Assembly: GCF_017355985.1 (NCBI RefSeq)
Contig: NZ_JAFIQU010000002.1
Span: forward strand, 496,001-560,000
Reading direction: 5' to 3'
Origin: Arenibaculum pallidiluteum
GTDB lineage: Bacteria; Pseudomonadota; Alphaproteobacteria; Azospirillales; Azospirillaceae
DNA length: 64,000 nt
Below the pieces are notes generated by a model that saw only the letters and a list, made by a program, of their open reading frames with translations, was not told the origin of the DNA and did no database searches. Position 1 is the first letter of the stretch; each line of letters begins with the position of its first letter. This document shows positions 29,301 to 37,822 of the stretch, in pieces. A program made the translations under genes and the position numbers.

Positions 29301-29613
29301 CGCACTCCTGCAGGTTCGGTGTTTCGAACGCAGGCGGACGATGCCGGGCACCGTCCGCCTAACTGGACGGACTGTCGTCGCTCACGAAAAGCTCCGGATG
29401 GAGTGCGGACCGGCGGACGCAAGCGCCCCGTCTTCGCACGGATGCCAGATACCTATGCCTTTACAACGGCGCGGGCAAGCCCGCCGTTGCAGCGCACCCG
29501 TGATTTTTTACCGCAGGGGCGCCGGAGCGCCGCCCGTAGCAAGGATCGCGATTCCCGGATAAATAACGGCAGGCGCATACCCCTTATGCCATACCTCTTT
29601 CGTGAAGGCCGGC
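29301..29613. other. Intergenic region upstream of the chemoreceptor
   Basis: 313 bases between the divergent small protein and chemoreceptor genes. It contains GTTCG-N6-CGAAC at 29314-29329 (about 14 bases before the small gene's start, a possible operator) and a GC-rich hairpin at 29464-29489 (CAACG and GCGGGC pairing with GCCCGC and CGTTG, 2-base bulge), with T6 only 14 bases further on. The AT-richer stretch near 29555-29600 probably holds the chemoreceptor promoter. Confidence 0.35.
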
Positions 29614-31689
29614 ATGTCGATCCGCGGTTTCATCCTGTCCGTCGTGGCCGCGCTGGGGGCGCTGGTGCTCCTCGCGACCGCATGGATCGCCAGCGACTCT
29701 TGGCAGCGTTATGCCGGTGCTGCCGCGGTGGCCGAGGCAAATCCAATCGCCGACCAGCTGCTGCTGGCGGCGGGACACTGGGCGCTGGAGCGCGGCGCCA
29801 CGAACTCCGCCCTCGCGGCGCCGGCACCAGCCGGCCCCGAGACGCTGGCGCTGGTCGGCCAGCGACGGGCCGCGGCCGAGGATGCCTATCTTGGTGCAGT
29901 AAAGGCCCTGTCGGCCTCAGCCGAGTTCGAGGGAAAGGACGCGGCCCTGCGCGAGGTCGCCTCGAGCGCGGCCGCGCTCGAGGCGCTGCGGCGCAGGGTG
30001 GACCGCGATCTCGTCCTGCCGAAGGAGAAGCGGGACGCGGAGGTCGCCAAGGCCTGGTTCCCGACTGTCACGCGCCTGATCCAGGGCAGCCAGGATCTGC
30101 GGCTGGAGATCGGTCAGGCCAGCCTGGAACGCCAGGCGCTGGTGGCCGACCTGCAGAACCTCCGGCATTTCGCCTGGGTGGTGAGCGAGTTCGCCGGGCG
30201 CGAGCGCGCGCAGGTCGGCGCGGCCGTGGCCGCGCGGGAGGCGCTCGGACTTGACCGAACCGCGCTCCTGTCCGGCTTGCGCGGCCAGGTCGAGCTTGCC
30301 TGGAGCATGGTCCAGATCCTGTCGCGCCATGCGCAGCCCCCCGTCGCGGCCGAGGTCGCCAAGGTGCAGGCCGCCTTCTTCGAACAGTTCGAGCGGACCC
30401 GCCGGGATGTCTATGCCGCCGCGGGCAGCGGGGACTATCCCATGCAGGGCCCGGCCTGGATTGCGGCGTCGACCCGTGGCATCGACTCCATCCTGGAGCT
30501 CCAGAAGGTCGCGACCGCCGCGCTGGCGGCGGAGGTCGAGGCATCGTCCGGCGCCGCCCTGCGGCGCATGGTCCTGGCCCTCGGCGCGCTCATCGCGGGG
30601 GGCGCTCTGATCGCCATGTCCCTGGTGCTGGTCCGTCGGCGCATCCTGGCCCCGCTGCGCGGCATGACGGACGCCATGGCGGCGCTCGCGGCCGGCAACC
30701 ATGCCGTCGCGGTTCCGGGAACCGGGCGGCGCGACGAGATCGGGGCGATGGCCTCGGCCGTCCAGGTCTTCAAGGAGAACGCCGCGGACCGGGCGAGGCT
30801 GGAAGCCGAGCAGGCCGCCCATGCGGCGGCCCGCGAACGGCGCACCGCCACGATCGAGCAGCTCGTCGCGCGGTTCGACAGCGGCGTCGGCAACATCCTG
30901 CGAACCGTGTCCTCCGCCGCGACCGAGCTGGACGCGACTGCGCGGGGAATGGCCGAGATCGCCGAGCAGACCAACCGGCAGGCCAGCGGCTCGGCCACGG
31001 CGGCCGAGCGCACCTCGGAGAACGTTCAGACCGTCGCCGCGGCATCCGAGGAGATGGCGGGATCGCTCCAGGAGATCTCGCGCCAGGTCTCGCGCTCGAC
31101 GCAGGTCACCGGACAGGCCGTCGGCCGCGCGGAGCGCACCGATGGGACCGTGCGCGGCCTGGCCGAGGCTGCCGGGCGCATCAAGGATGTGGTCGCGCTG
31201 ATCCAGGCGATCGCCTCGCAGACCAACCTGCTGGCCCTGAACGCGACGATCGAGGCGGCGCGCGCCGGCGAGGCCGGAAAGGGCTTCGCCGTCGTGGCCA
31301 ACGAGGTGAAGTCACTGGCCGATCAGACGGCGAAGGCCACCGAGGAGATCTCGGCCCAGGTCGCCGGCATCCAGGATGCGACCGCCGATGCCGTCGGCGC
31401 GATCCGCCAAGTCGGCGAGAGCATCCGCGAGATGAGCGAAATCACGACGATCATCGCGGCGGCGATCGAGGAGCAGACAGCGGCGACCGGCGAGATCTCG
31501 CGCAGCGCCGTGCAGGCGGCGGCCGGAACGGCCGAAGTATCGGGAAACATCGCGCAGGTCACGACCGCGGCGAGCCAAGCCGGCGCCGCGGCAAGCCAAG
31601 TGCTGGGCGCGGCCGGGGAGCTCGCGCGACAGTCCGAGACGCTGCGGACCGAGGTCGAGCAGTTCCTCTCCGCGATCCGCGCCGCCTGA
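29614..31689 (+). CDS. Methyl-accepting chemotaxis protein
   Basis: 691 aa. Transmembrane segment 1 at about residues 4-26, a helical periplasmic sensor domain of about 290 residues ([12 protein letters not shown]; possibly NIT-like), transmembrane segment 2 near 320-340, a HAMP domain ([22 protein letters not shown]), and a cytoplasmic signalling domain whose tip reads [23 protein letters not shown]-type, the CheA/CheW contact site. Ligand unknown. No che genes are in the window. ATG at 29614 follows GAAGG; GTG at 29602 is in frame. Confidence 0.92.
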   Translation: MSIRGFILSVVAALGALVLLATAWIASDSWQRYAGAAAVAEANPIADQLLLAAGHWALERGATNSALAAPAPAGPETLALVGQRRAAAEDAYLGAVKALSASAEFEGKDAALREVASSAAALEALRRRVDRDLVLPKEKRDAEVAKAWFPTVTRLIQGSQDLRLEIGQASLERQALVADLQNLRHFAWVVSEFAGRERAQVGAAVAAREALGLDRTALLSGLRGQVELAWSMVQILSRHAQPPVAAEVAKVQAAFFEQFERTRRDVYAAAGSGDYPMQGPAWIAASTRGIDSILELQKVATAALAAEVEASSGAALRRMVLALGALIAGGALIAMSLVLVRRRILAPLRGMTDAMAALAAGNHAVAVPGTGRRDEIGAMASAVQVFKENAADRARLEAEQAAHAAARERRTATIEQLVARFDSGVGNILRTVSSAATELDATARGMAEIAEQTNRQASGSATAAERTSENVQTVAAASEEMAGSLQEISRQVSRSTQVTGQAVGRAERTDGTVRGLAEAAGRIKDVVALIQAIASQTNLLALNATIEAARAGEAGKGFAVVANEVKSLADQTAKATEEISAQVAGIQDATADAVGAIRQVGESIREMSEITTIIAAAIEEQTAATGEISRSAVQAAAGTAEVSGNIAQVTTAASQAGAAASQVLGAAGELARQSETLRTEVEQFLSAIRAA

Positions 31690-31710
31690 TCGGCGGCCCA
31701 TCTTTACCGA

Positions 31711-31734
31711 CCGCGCCGCCTGACGGCGGCGCGG
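31711..31734. terminator. Bidirectional hairpin, 10-bp perfect stem
   Basis: CCGCGCCGCC, loop TGAC, GGCGGCGCGG. It lies between the convergent chemoreceptor and histidine kinase genes. No T-tract follows on either strand. Confidence 0.68.
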
Positions 31735-31740
31735 GGGACT

Positions 31741-33207
31741 TCAGCGCGCCACGACCTCGATCAGGCGCGTCTCGAGGTCCTCGGGCACCAGGGGCAGCGT
31801 CAGGAAGGGATGGCCCGACAGCACCATCTCGCGCTGGCGCAGCGGTTCCATGCTGGCCGAGGCGAGCAACGCCCTCGTCTCGGCCCCGCGCTGGGCGAGC
31901 ACGTTGATCAGCCGGCGGAGCCGCAGCGTCCCGTCCGCGACCCGGTCGTGGATCAGGCCGCACAGCACGATGTCGGGCTCGGCATCCTCCTCGAGGAGGG
32001 CGACGGCCTGGGCCTCGTCGGTCGCGACGACCACCGTGCAGCCGAGGCGCTCCATGGCCTCGACCGGCACCGGCTCGTCCCCGGCGAGCACCAGGACGCG
32101 GCGGCCGGACAGCCGCGCCCGCGGCGTTGCCGTCGCCGCGGCGGCGAGCGGCACCGCGATCGAGAAGACGCTTCCGTGGCCCGGGCGGCTGCAGACCGCG
32201 AGCTCGTGGTCGAGCGCGCGCGCGACCCGGTCGACGATGGCGAGGCCCAGGCCAAGCCCGCCGGGGTGCTCCAGCGTCGAGCGCGTGCTGCGGAAGAAGG
32301 GTTCGGTCAGTCGCTCGACCTCGTCGGCGGCCACGCCGCGGCCGGTGTCGTGAACCTCGAGCCGGAGGCGCCCGCCGACGCGTCGGCAGCCGAGCACCAC
32401 CCGCCCCTGCCGCGTGTAGCGGACGGCGTTCGAGAGCAGGTTCCGCGCCATCCGCTCCAGAAGCTGCGGATCGGTGCGCACCAGCGCCGAGCAGGGATAG
32501 ACCGAGAAGCTCAGCCCCTTGGCGGCGGCAAGGGGCGCGAACTCGATGGCGAGGCGCGTCAGGATCCCGTTGACCGGAACCTCCTGCAGCTCGACGCGTA
32601 GCGAGTTCGTGTTCAGGCGCACGAAGTCGAGCTGGTTGTCGACCATCGTCTTGATCGTCTGGACCGCGTTGTTGATCGCGTCCAGCATGCGCCGGTCCAC
32701 CTCCTCGGTAATCCGCTGCTGGAGCGCCGCCAGCAGGAACAGGATCGCCGAGAGGGGCTGGCGCAGGTCGTAATTGGCCGTCGCCAGCGCCCGCCGCTGC
32801 GCGTGGAGCGCGCGTTCAAGCTCGGCCCGGGCACGGTGCGCATCGTCGATGTCGGTGTTGGTGCCGTACCAGAGCGAGCCGCCCTGCGCTCCGCCCGGGA
32901 AGGGCGAGGCCGCGATCACGAACAGCCGCTCAGTACCGTCCTCGCCCACGAGACGCGCCTCGACCTGAAACGGCACGCCGCGCTCGGCGGCCGCGTCCCA
33001 GGCCGTGGCGACGCGCTCCGCGTCCTCCTCCGCCACAAGGCGCAGGAGCCGGCGGCCCGCCTCGTCGAAGCGCCGTCCGAAATACGCGTCCAGCCGCCGG
33101 TTTGTACGGTGGATTATGCCTTCCCGATCCGCGATCCAGACCTGGTGAGGGAACTGGTCGAATAGCGCATCAAGGCTGGCCGCGTCGAAGTCCGGGATCG
33201 GCTTCAT
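31741..33207 (-). CDS. Hybrid histidine kinase lacking both phosphoacceptors
   Basis: 488 aa, no membrane segment. Order: PAS domain (about 12-125), dimerisation helices, HATPase domain, degenerate receiver. The H-box, normally xxHDLRQPL in this subfamily, reads ATANYDLRQPLSAI: the phosphoacceptor His is Tyr146 (TAC, codon 32770-32772). The ATP-binding domain looks intact: RNLLSNAVRYT (N box, 255-265), DTGRG (287-291), GGLGLGLAIV (G2, 316-325). In the C-terminal receiver (370-485), the phosphoacceptor position is Gly417 (PDIVLCGLI), the acidic pair is AGD, and the conserved Lys is lost (FLTLPLVP). It can probably bind ATP but not run a standard His-Asp relay. It follows the equally degenerate response regulator gene by 19 bases. 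Confidence 0.88.
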   Translation of the reverse strand: MKPIPDFDAASLDALFDQFPHQVWIADREGIIHRTNRRLDAYFGRRFDEAGRRLLRLVAEEDAERVATAWDAAAERGVPFQVEARLVGEDGTERLFVIAASPFPGGAQGGSLWYGTNTDIDDAHRARAELERALHAQRRALATANYDLRQPLSAILFLLAALQQRITEEVDRRMLDAINNAVQTIKTMVDNQLDFVRLNTNSLRVELQEVPVNGILTRLAIEFAPLAAAKGLSFSVYPCSALVRTDPQLLERMARNLLSNAVRYTRQGRVVLGCRRVGGRLRLEVHDTGRGVAADEVERLTEPFFRSTRSTLEHPGGLGLGLAIVDRVARALDHELAVCSRPGHGSVFSIAVPLAAAATATPRARLSGRRVLVLAGDEPVPVEAMERLGCTVVVATDEAQAVALLEEDAEPDIVLCGLIHDRVADGTLRLRRLINVLAQRGAETRALLASASMEPLRQREMVLSGHPFLTLPLVPEDLETRLIEVVAR

Positions 33208-33226
33208 GCGCTCGCCATTCCGCGCC

Positions 33227-33907
33227 TCAGCCGGCCGATCTCTGGCGAACCACCGCGAACTGCTCCGGGGTGAAGATCAGGTGCGGGTTGCGCGCCGCCC
33301 AGAGCGCGGCCTGGGTACGGTTGCGGACCTTGAGCTTGCGGAAGATCGAGTGGACGAGAACCTTGACCTCACCCTCGTCCAGGCGGGTGAAGGTGGCGAT
33401 CTGCATGTTGCTGCAGCCCGCGCGGAGATAGCCCAGCAGCAGCTTCTCGGTGCCGGTCAGCGCCCGGCCCGGACGGCCCTCGGCCGGGGGCTCGGCGTTG
33501 GCGATGCGCGCCAGCACCTCGGTCGCCTCCGGCGGGAAGACCTTCTCGCCCATGGCCACCAGCATCACGCAGCGCGAGATCTCGGCCGGCGCCTGGTCGG
33601 TCAGGACGAGCCCGTCGATGCCGGACTGGACGGCCTTGATCAGCCGGTCGGGCGAGCAGTCGTCCAGCACGGCGACGATGCGCAGGCTGGGGTTCCGGTC
33701 GCGCCACAGACGGATGCGCTCGAAGCTGTTGTCCGTGTCGTTGACGCTGACCATCAGGAGGTCCGGCGCCAGCTCCTCGATACGTGCCGGCTCGAGCTCC
33801 GCCAGACGGGCGACGCTGCCCACGATCTCGAGATCCTCGACGGCGAGCAGCTCCTTGAGCATGAGCCGCATCACCGTATTCGGCTCGACGTGCAGCAATC
33901 GGATCAT
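33227..33907 (-). CDS. NarL/LuxR-type regulator with aspartate-less receiver
   Basis: 226 aa. The receiver fold is recognisable but every catalytic residue is changed: the acidic pair reads Val7-Glu8 (LLHVEPN), the phosphoacceptor is Ser54 (PDLLMVSVND), and the conserved Lys is Thr103 (GLVLTDQ). The C-terminal LuxR-type helix-turn-helix looks functional: NMQIATFTRLDEGEVKVLVHS and FRKLKVRNRTQAALWA. It therefore probably binds DNA without phosphorylation control. Start ATG has GGGGAAAC upstream. It is the promoter-proximal gene of an operon with the phosphoacceptor-less kinase. A second regulator in this window (59500-60156) retains all these residues, which makes the contrast clear. Confidence 0.88.
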   Translation of the reverse strand: MIRLLHVEPNTVMRLMLKELLAVEDLEIVGSVARLAELEPARIEELAPDLLMVSVNDTDNSFERIRLWRDRNPSLRIVAVLDDCSPDRLIKAVQSGIDGLVLTDQAPAEISRCVMLVAMGEKVFPPEATEVLARIANAEPPAEGRPGRALTGTEKLLLGYLRAGCSNMQIATFTRLDEGEVKVLVHSIFRKLKVRNRTQAALWAARNPHLIFTPEQFAVVRQRSAG

Positions 33908-34066
33908 CGTTTCCCCACTGCTTCGGATGTCCCGAGATTTCGACGCCGGAAGGATGTCGGCACCGCCTCGGCTTCACAAATCAGCATAGGGGGAAGTGGC
34001 CCCTCTTCCGGCGGGACATCCTAGCGATATCGGCGCCGCCTCTCCCGATAGGACGGGGTACCAGTC

Positions 34067-34096
34067 GGGTGTTCCCGGCGTGACAGGGAACAACCC
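34067..34096. repeat. Imperfect inverted repeat in a divergent promoter region
   Basis: GGGTGTTCCC (34067-34076) and GGGAACAACCC (34086-34096) pair with one bulged base over a 9-base loop. It lies in the 375-base gap (33908-34282) between the degenerate regulator and the lipoprotein gene, about 160 bases before the regulator's start. Candidate operator; apart from this and the EcfG-like site nothing else stands out in the gap. Confidence 0.4.
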
Positions 34097-34164
34097 GCCT
34101 GGGAACCGCGGGGGCTAGGGAAAGCGCCCTTCCGCTAGTGGACTCCCACTTTTGCACCGCGGTA

Positions 34165-34190
34165 GGAACCGGATGCGATGGCGCGCCGTT
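34165..34190 (+). promoter_or_regulatory. Candidate EcfG (general stress sigma factor) promoter
   Basis: GGAAC at 34165-34169, 17-base spacer, CGTT at 34187-34190. This fits the alphaproteobacterial EcfG consensus GGAAC-N16/17-CGTT. It would give a leader of roughly 85 bases for the lipoprotein gene. No ecfG, nepR or phyR gene is in the window. Confidence 0.5.
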
Positions 34191-34282
34191 GCTGAAAAGG
34201 GTGAGCGCCGTCACAGACGCGGTGGTCCGAGGAGCGCAGGGTGTTGCGACCTCCGACGCCGTCCGACCACAGGAGAACGCGC

Positions 34283-34834
34283 GTGCGTCCGATCCGAACC
34301 GCCTCCGACGCCCGGTGGCAACCCCGCCGCGCCGTCCTTAGCCTAATGGCCCTCGCGGCCCTCGCAGCCTGCACCGACATGCGGGCGCAGCAGGCCGCCA
34401 TGGCGCCGCAGCTTTTCCTGGGGATGCCGAAGCAGACCCTGCTCTCCTGCGCGGGGGTGCCCGACCGGTCCGCCAACATCGACAACCTGGAGTTCTACAC
34501 CTACACGAGCCGCCGCACCGCGGCCTACCCTTCGACGACGACCGGCTTCTACGGCAGCCGCTACGCGCCTTACTACGGATATGGCCTCGGCTATGCGGCG
34601 CCGCTCGCCTACGATGTCGTGGACGTGTCCTGCGACGCGACCTTCACGCTGCGCAACGGCGCGGTCGAGCGGCTGATCTATGGCGGGGACGCCGCGGGTG
34701 GCACGTCACGGCTCGGCCAATGCTACGCCATCGTGGAGAACTGCCTGGCCCTCGCGCAGCAGCAGCCGCGGATCCAGGAACCCGCGCTGACCACGCCCGC
34801 GCCGCAGCAGGCACCGGCCACGCCGCGGCCCTGA
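34283..34834 (+). CDS. Putative lipoprotein of unknown function
   Basis: 183 aa. A signal peptide with lipobox (SLMALAALAAC, Cys at about residue 30) predicts a lipid-anchored envelope protein. The mature part has LFLGMPKQTLLSCAGVPDRS, resembling the small SmpA/BamE-like lipoproteins in style, then a Tyr/Gly-rich stretch (FYGSRYAPYYGYGLGYAAP) and a Pro/Gln/Ala-rich tail. Two further cysteines occur in VSCDATF and GQCYAIVENC. GTG at 34283 is chosen because AGGAGA lies 6 bases upstream. A candidate EcfG promoter precedes it, so it may belong to the general stress response. Confidence 0.75.
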   Translation: MRPIRTASDARWQPRRAVLSLMALAALAACTDMRAQQAAMAPQLFLGMPKQTLLSCAGVPDRSANIDNLEFYTYTSRRTAAYPSTTTGFYGSRYAPYYGYGLGYAAPLAYDVVDVSCDATFTLRNGAVERLIYGGDAAGGTSRLGQCYAIVENCLALAQQQPRIQEPALTTPAPQQAPATPRP

Positions 34835-34836
34835 GG

Positions 34837-34864
34837 CCGCCGGACCCAGCAAGCCGTCCGGCGG
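34837..34864 (+). terminator. Hairpin terminator of the lipoprotein gene
   Basis: CCGCCGGAC (34837-34845) and GTCCGGCGG (34856-34864), a perfect 9-bp stem with a 10-base loop, starting 3 bases after the stop codon. No T-tract. Confidence 0.6.
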
Positions 34865-34990
34865 ACCAGCCGCAAGCCATGCGGCAGCCGCGATGCACCC
34901 GCCGCCGGGCCGCGGCTTGTCGCGGCGGGCCGCGGTCGCCATGCTCTTTTCGCATAAGGAGACACCCCGTCCCTGAGAGCGAGGAGAGCC

Positions 34991-35686
34991 ATGACCATCG
35001 AGCTGCACGCCTGGCCGACGCCGAACGGCTACAAGATTTCCATCGCGCTCGAGGAACTCGGCCTGCCCTACAGGGCAATCCCGGTGGATATCGGCAGGGG
35101 CGACCAGTTCAAGCCCGACTTCCTGAAGCTGAGCCCGAACAACCGCATGCCGGCTATCGTCGATCCCGACGGTCCCGGCGGCGCCCCGATCAGCCTGTTC
35201 GAATCCGGCGCGATCCTGATCTATCTCGCCGAAAAGACTGGACGCCTGCTGCCCTCCGACCCGCAGGGGCGCTACCAGGCGATCCAGTGGCTGATGTGGC
35301 AGATGGGCGGCTTCGGCCCGATGCTCGGCCAGGCGCATCATTTCCGGCTCTACGCGCCCGAGCGGATACCCTATGCCGTCGACCGCTACACCAACGAGGC
35401 GGGAAGGCTTTACCGCGTGCTCGACAAGCGCCTGGGCGAAGCCGAGTTCCTGGCCGGCGAGTACTCCATCGCGGATATCGCCGTCTTCCCGTGGTCGCGC
35501 GGCGCCGAGCGCCAGGGCGTCGATCTTGCCGAGCTTCCGAACGTCCGGCGCTGGTTCGAGGCCATCGACGCGCGTCCGGCCGTCAGGAAGGGCCTGGAGC
35601 TCCTGAAGGAGCACGTCCGTACCGGTCCGCTCGACGACAAGGCGCGCGATGTGATGTTCGGCAAGAGCCAGTTCGAGCGCCGCTGA
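34991..35686 (+). CDS. Glutathione S-transferase (YfcG/YghU, Nu-type)
   Basis: 231 aa. Thioredoxin-fold N-terminal domain with WPTPNGYKISIALEELGLPY, the cis-Pro region NNRMPAIVDP, and the glutathione-binding LFESGAILIYLAEKTG; helical C-terminal domain with YSIADIAVFPWSRGA. The T/N-x-N pattern near the N-terminus (PTPNGYK) is that of Nu-class enzymes such as YfcG and YghU, which have disulfide reductase activity with glutathione. Substrate here unknown. Good ribosome site (GCGAGGAGAGCC). Confidence 0.92.
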   Translation: MTIELHAWPTPNGYKISIALEELGLPYRAIPVDIGRGDQFKPDFLKLSPNNRMPAIVDPDGPGGAPISLFESGAILIYLAEKTGRLLPSDPQGRYQAIQWLMWQMGGFGPMLGQAHHFRLYAPERIPYAVDRYTNEAGRLYRVLDKRLGEAEFLAGEYSIADIAVFPWSRGAERQGVDLAELPNVRRWFEAIDARPAVRKGLELLKEHVRTGPLDDKARDVMFGKSQFERR

Positions 35687-35692
35687 GCTCGC

Positions 35693-35728
35693 GGGAAGGG
35701 CGGCGGAGCAGGCCCCGCCGCCCTTCCC
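35693..35728. terminator. Bidirectional hairpin terminator, 14-bp perfect stem
   Basis: GGGAAGGGCGGCGG (35693-35706), 8-base loop, CCGCCGCCCTTCCC (35715-35728), exactly between the convergent transferase and peptidase genes. No T-tract. Confidence 0.75.
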
Positions 35729-35734
35729 TGCCCG

Positions 35735-37765
35735 TCAGGCGGCGGCGAGGCCCCGGTGCCGCAGCAGGGGCTCGATGCTGGGCTCGCGTCCGCGGAACGC
35801 CATGTAGAGTTCCATGGGATCGCGCGTGTCGCCGGCCGCGTAGATGTCCTTCAGGCGCGCGGCGAGATCGGGCTGGAACAGATCCCCCGCCTCCGTGAAG
35901 GCGTCGAAGCCGTCTGCGTCCAGCACCTCGGCCCAGAGATAGGCGTAATAGCCCGCGGCGTAACCGCCCCCGGCGAAGAGATGCTGGAAATGCGCGGGCC
36001 GATGCCGAACGCCGATTTCCGCCGGCATCCCCACCCGCTCCAGGAAGCGCTGCTCGAAGGCCGCTGGATCCAGATCCCGGGGATCGGCCTCCGTGTGGAA
36101 CGCGATGTCGAGCATCGCCGCCGCCACGTACTCGACCGTGGCGAAGCCCTGGTTGAAATTGCGGGCCGCCAGCAGGCGCTTGAGCAGGTCCTCGGGGATC
36201 GGCTCGCCGGTCTGGAAGTGCCGCGCATAGGTCCTGAGGGTCTCGGGCGCGGACATCCAGTGCTCGTAGACCTGTGACGGGAACTCCACGAAGTCGCGGC
36301 GCACGGCCGTTCCCGCCTGGGACGGGTAGCGCGCCTGGCTCAGCAGTCCGTGCAGGCCGTGGCCGAATTCGTGGAACAGCGTCTCCGCGTCGTCGAAGCT
36401 CAGCAGCGTCGGCTCGCCCTTCGCGAAGTTGTTGTTGTTGACGATGATCGGTGCCACCGGGCCATCGAGATCCTCACGGTCGCGGTAGCTGCTCATCCAG
36501 GCGCCGGAGCGCTTGCCCGGCCGCGCGAAGTTGTCGTGCAGGAACAGCCCGACATGTCGGCCGTCGGCGTCGCGGACCTCGTAGGCCCGGACATCGGCAT
36601 GATAGAGCGGCAGCCCCTCGACCTCGGTGAAGCTGACGCCGAAGAGCCGGCCCGCCGTGTCGAAGGCAGCACGCACCATGTTGTCGAGCACGAAGTAGGG
36701 CTTCACCTCGGCCTCGTCGAGGTCGTAGCGGGCCTTGCGGACCTTCTCGGCGTAGTAGCGCCAGTCCCAGGCCTCGATCGCCTCGTTCAGCCCCTCGGAC
36801 CGCGCCATGGCCTGCAGCTCGCCGCGCTCGGCGGCGGCCTTGCGCTTGGCGGGTTCCCAGACCTGCTGGAGGAGGCGCTCGACGGCGGCCGTCCCCTTGG
36901 CCATGGAATCGTCGAGCCGGTAGTCGGCAAAGGTCTCATAGCCCAGCAGCCGGGCCTGCTCGGCCCGCAGCGAGACGATCTCCCGGATCAGGGGCCGGTT
37001 GTCGTGCGCGCCGGGATTGCCGCCGCGCCGCACCCACGCCTCGAAGGCGGTGCGGCGAAGGTCGCGCCGGGCCGAGAAGGTCAGGAATGGCTCGACCGAG
37101 GAGCGCGCCAGCGTGATCACGTAGCGTCCGGCGAGGCCCCGGTCGGCCGCGGCTCTGGCCGCGGCATCGCGCGCGAAGGCCGGCAGCCCGTCGAGGTCGC
37201 CCTCGTCCAGCACCATCTGCCATTCATCCTCGTCGTGCAGGACGTTCTGGCCGAAGAGCGTGTGCAGGGTTGCCAGCCGCTCGGTGATCTCGGCCATCCG
37301 GGGCTTCTTCTCCGGCGACAGGGTCGCGCCGCCGCGCACGAAGCCGAGATGCGTGCGTTCAAGCAGGCGGAGCTGGTCAGGCGCGAGCCCGAGCTCGTGA
37401 CGCCGGGCGTGCAGCGCGTCGATGCGGGCGAACAGCAGGGGGTCCAGGGCGATGCGGCTGTAGTGCTGAGCAAGGCGCGGAGCGTAGTCCCGGGCCACTG
37501 CCTCCAGCGCCTCGTCGGTGCGGCTGCTGCTGAGGTTCCAGAAGACCCGGCCCACGCGGCTCAGCAGCCGGCCGCTCCGCTCCATCGCCTCGATCGTGTC
37601 GGCGAAGCCGGGCGTGCCCGAGGCGTGCGCGATGGCCTGGATCTCGGCCGCGTGCTCCGCCATGCCGCGGTCGAAGGCGGGTGGGAAATGCTCGGCGCGG
37701 ATCCTGTCGAAAGGCGGGACCCCGAACGGGGTCGTCCAGGTCTCGAAGAACGGATTGTCGGTCAT
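35735..37765 (-). CDS. M3 family zinc metallopeptidase (Dcp/PrlC type)
   Basis: 676 aa, standard length for oligopeptidase A / dipeptidyl carboxypeptidase. Zinc motif HEFGH at residues 465-469 (LFHEFGHGLHGLLS), followed by RRDFVEFPSQVYEHWM with the third ligand Glu. The C-terminal Tyr/Gly-rich substrate loop GGGYAAGYYAYLWAEV is present. No signal peptide, so cytosolic; it degrades short peptides. Alone on its strand between hairpin and promoter, with no sign of an operon with the unknown gene downstream of its start. Confidence 0.93.
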   Translation of the reverse strand: MTDNPFFETWTTPFGVPPFDRIRAEHFPPAFDRGMAEHAAEIQAIAHASGTPGFADTIEAMERSGRLLSRVGRVFWNLSSSRTDEALEAVARDYAPRLAQHYSRIALDPLLFARIDALHARRHELGLAPDQLRLLERTHLGFVRGGATLSPEKKPRMAEITERLATLHTLFGQNVLHDEDEWQMVLDEGDLDGLPAFARDAAARAAADRGLAGRYVITLARSSVEPFLTFSARRDLRRTAFEAWVRRGGNPGAHDNRPLIREIVSLRAEQARLLGYETFADYRLDDSMAKGTAAVERLLQQVWEPAKRKAAAERGELQAMARSEGLNEAIEAWDWRYYAEKVRKARYDLDEAEVKPYFVLDNMVRAAFDTAGRLFGVSFTEVEGLPLYHADVRAYEVRDADGRHVGLFLHDNFARPGKRSGAWMSSYRDREDLDGPVAPIIVNNNNFAKGEPTLLSFDDAETLFHEFGHGLHGLLSQARYPSQAGTAVRRDFVEFPSQVYEHWMSAPETLRTYARHFQTGEPIPEDLLKRLLAARNFNQGFATVEYVAAAMLDIAFHTEADPRDLDPAAFEQRFLERVGMPAEIGVRHRPAHFQHLFAGGGYAAGYYAYLWAEVLDADGFDAFTEAGDLFQPDLAARLKDIYAAGDTRDPMELYMAFRGREPSIEPLLRHRGLAAA

Positions 37766-37822
37766 TCGTCACTCTGTCGGGCGGGGGCAGATCTGAGGAA
37801 CGGAATTCGGGCGCGGCCGGGC

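Noticed and set aside
29614-33907. Chemoreceptor and the degenerate two-component genes as one unit
   Set aside because: They are convergent and separated by a hairpin; nothing in the sequence ties the chemoreceptor to the pair beyond proximity.
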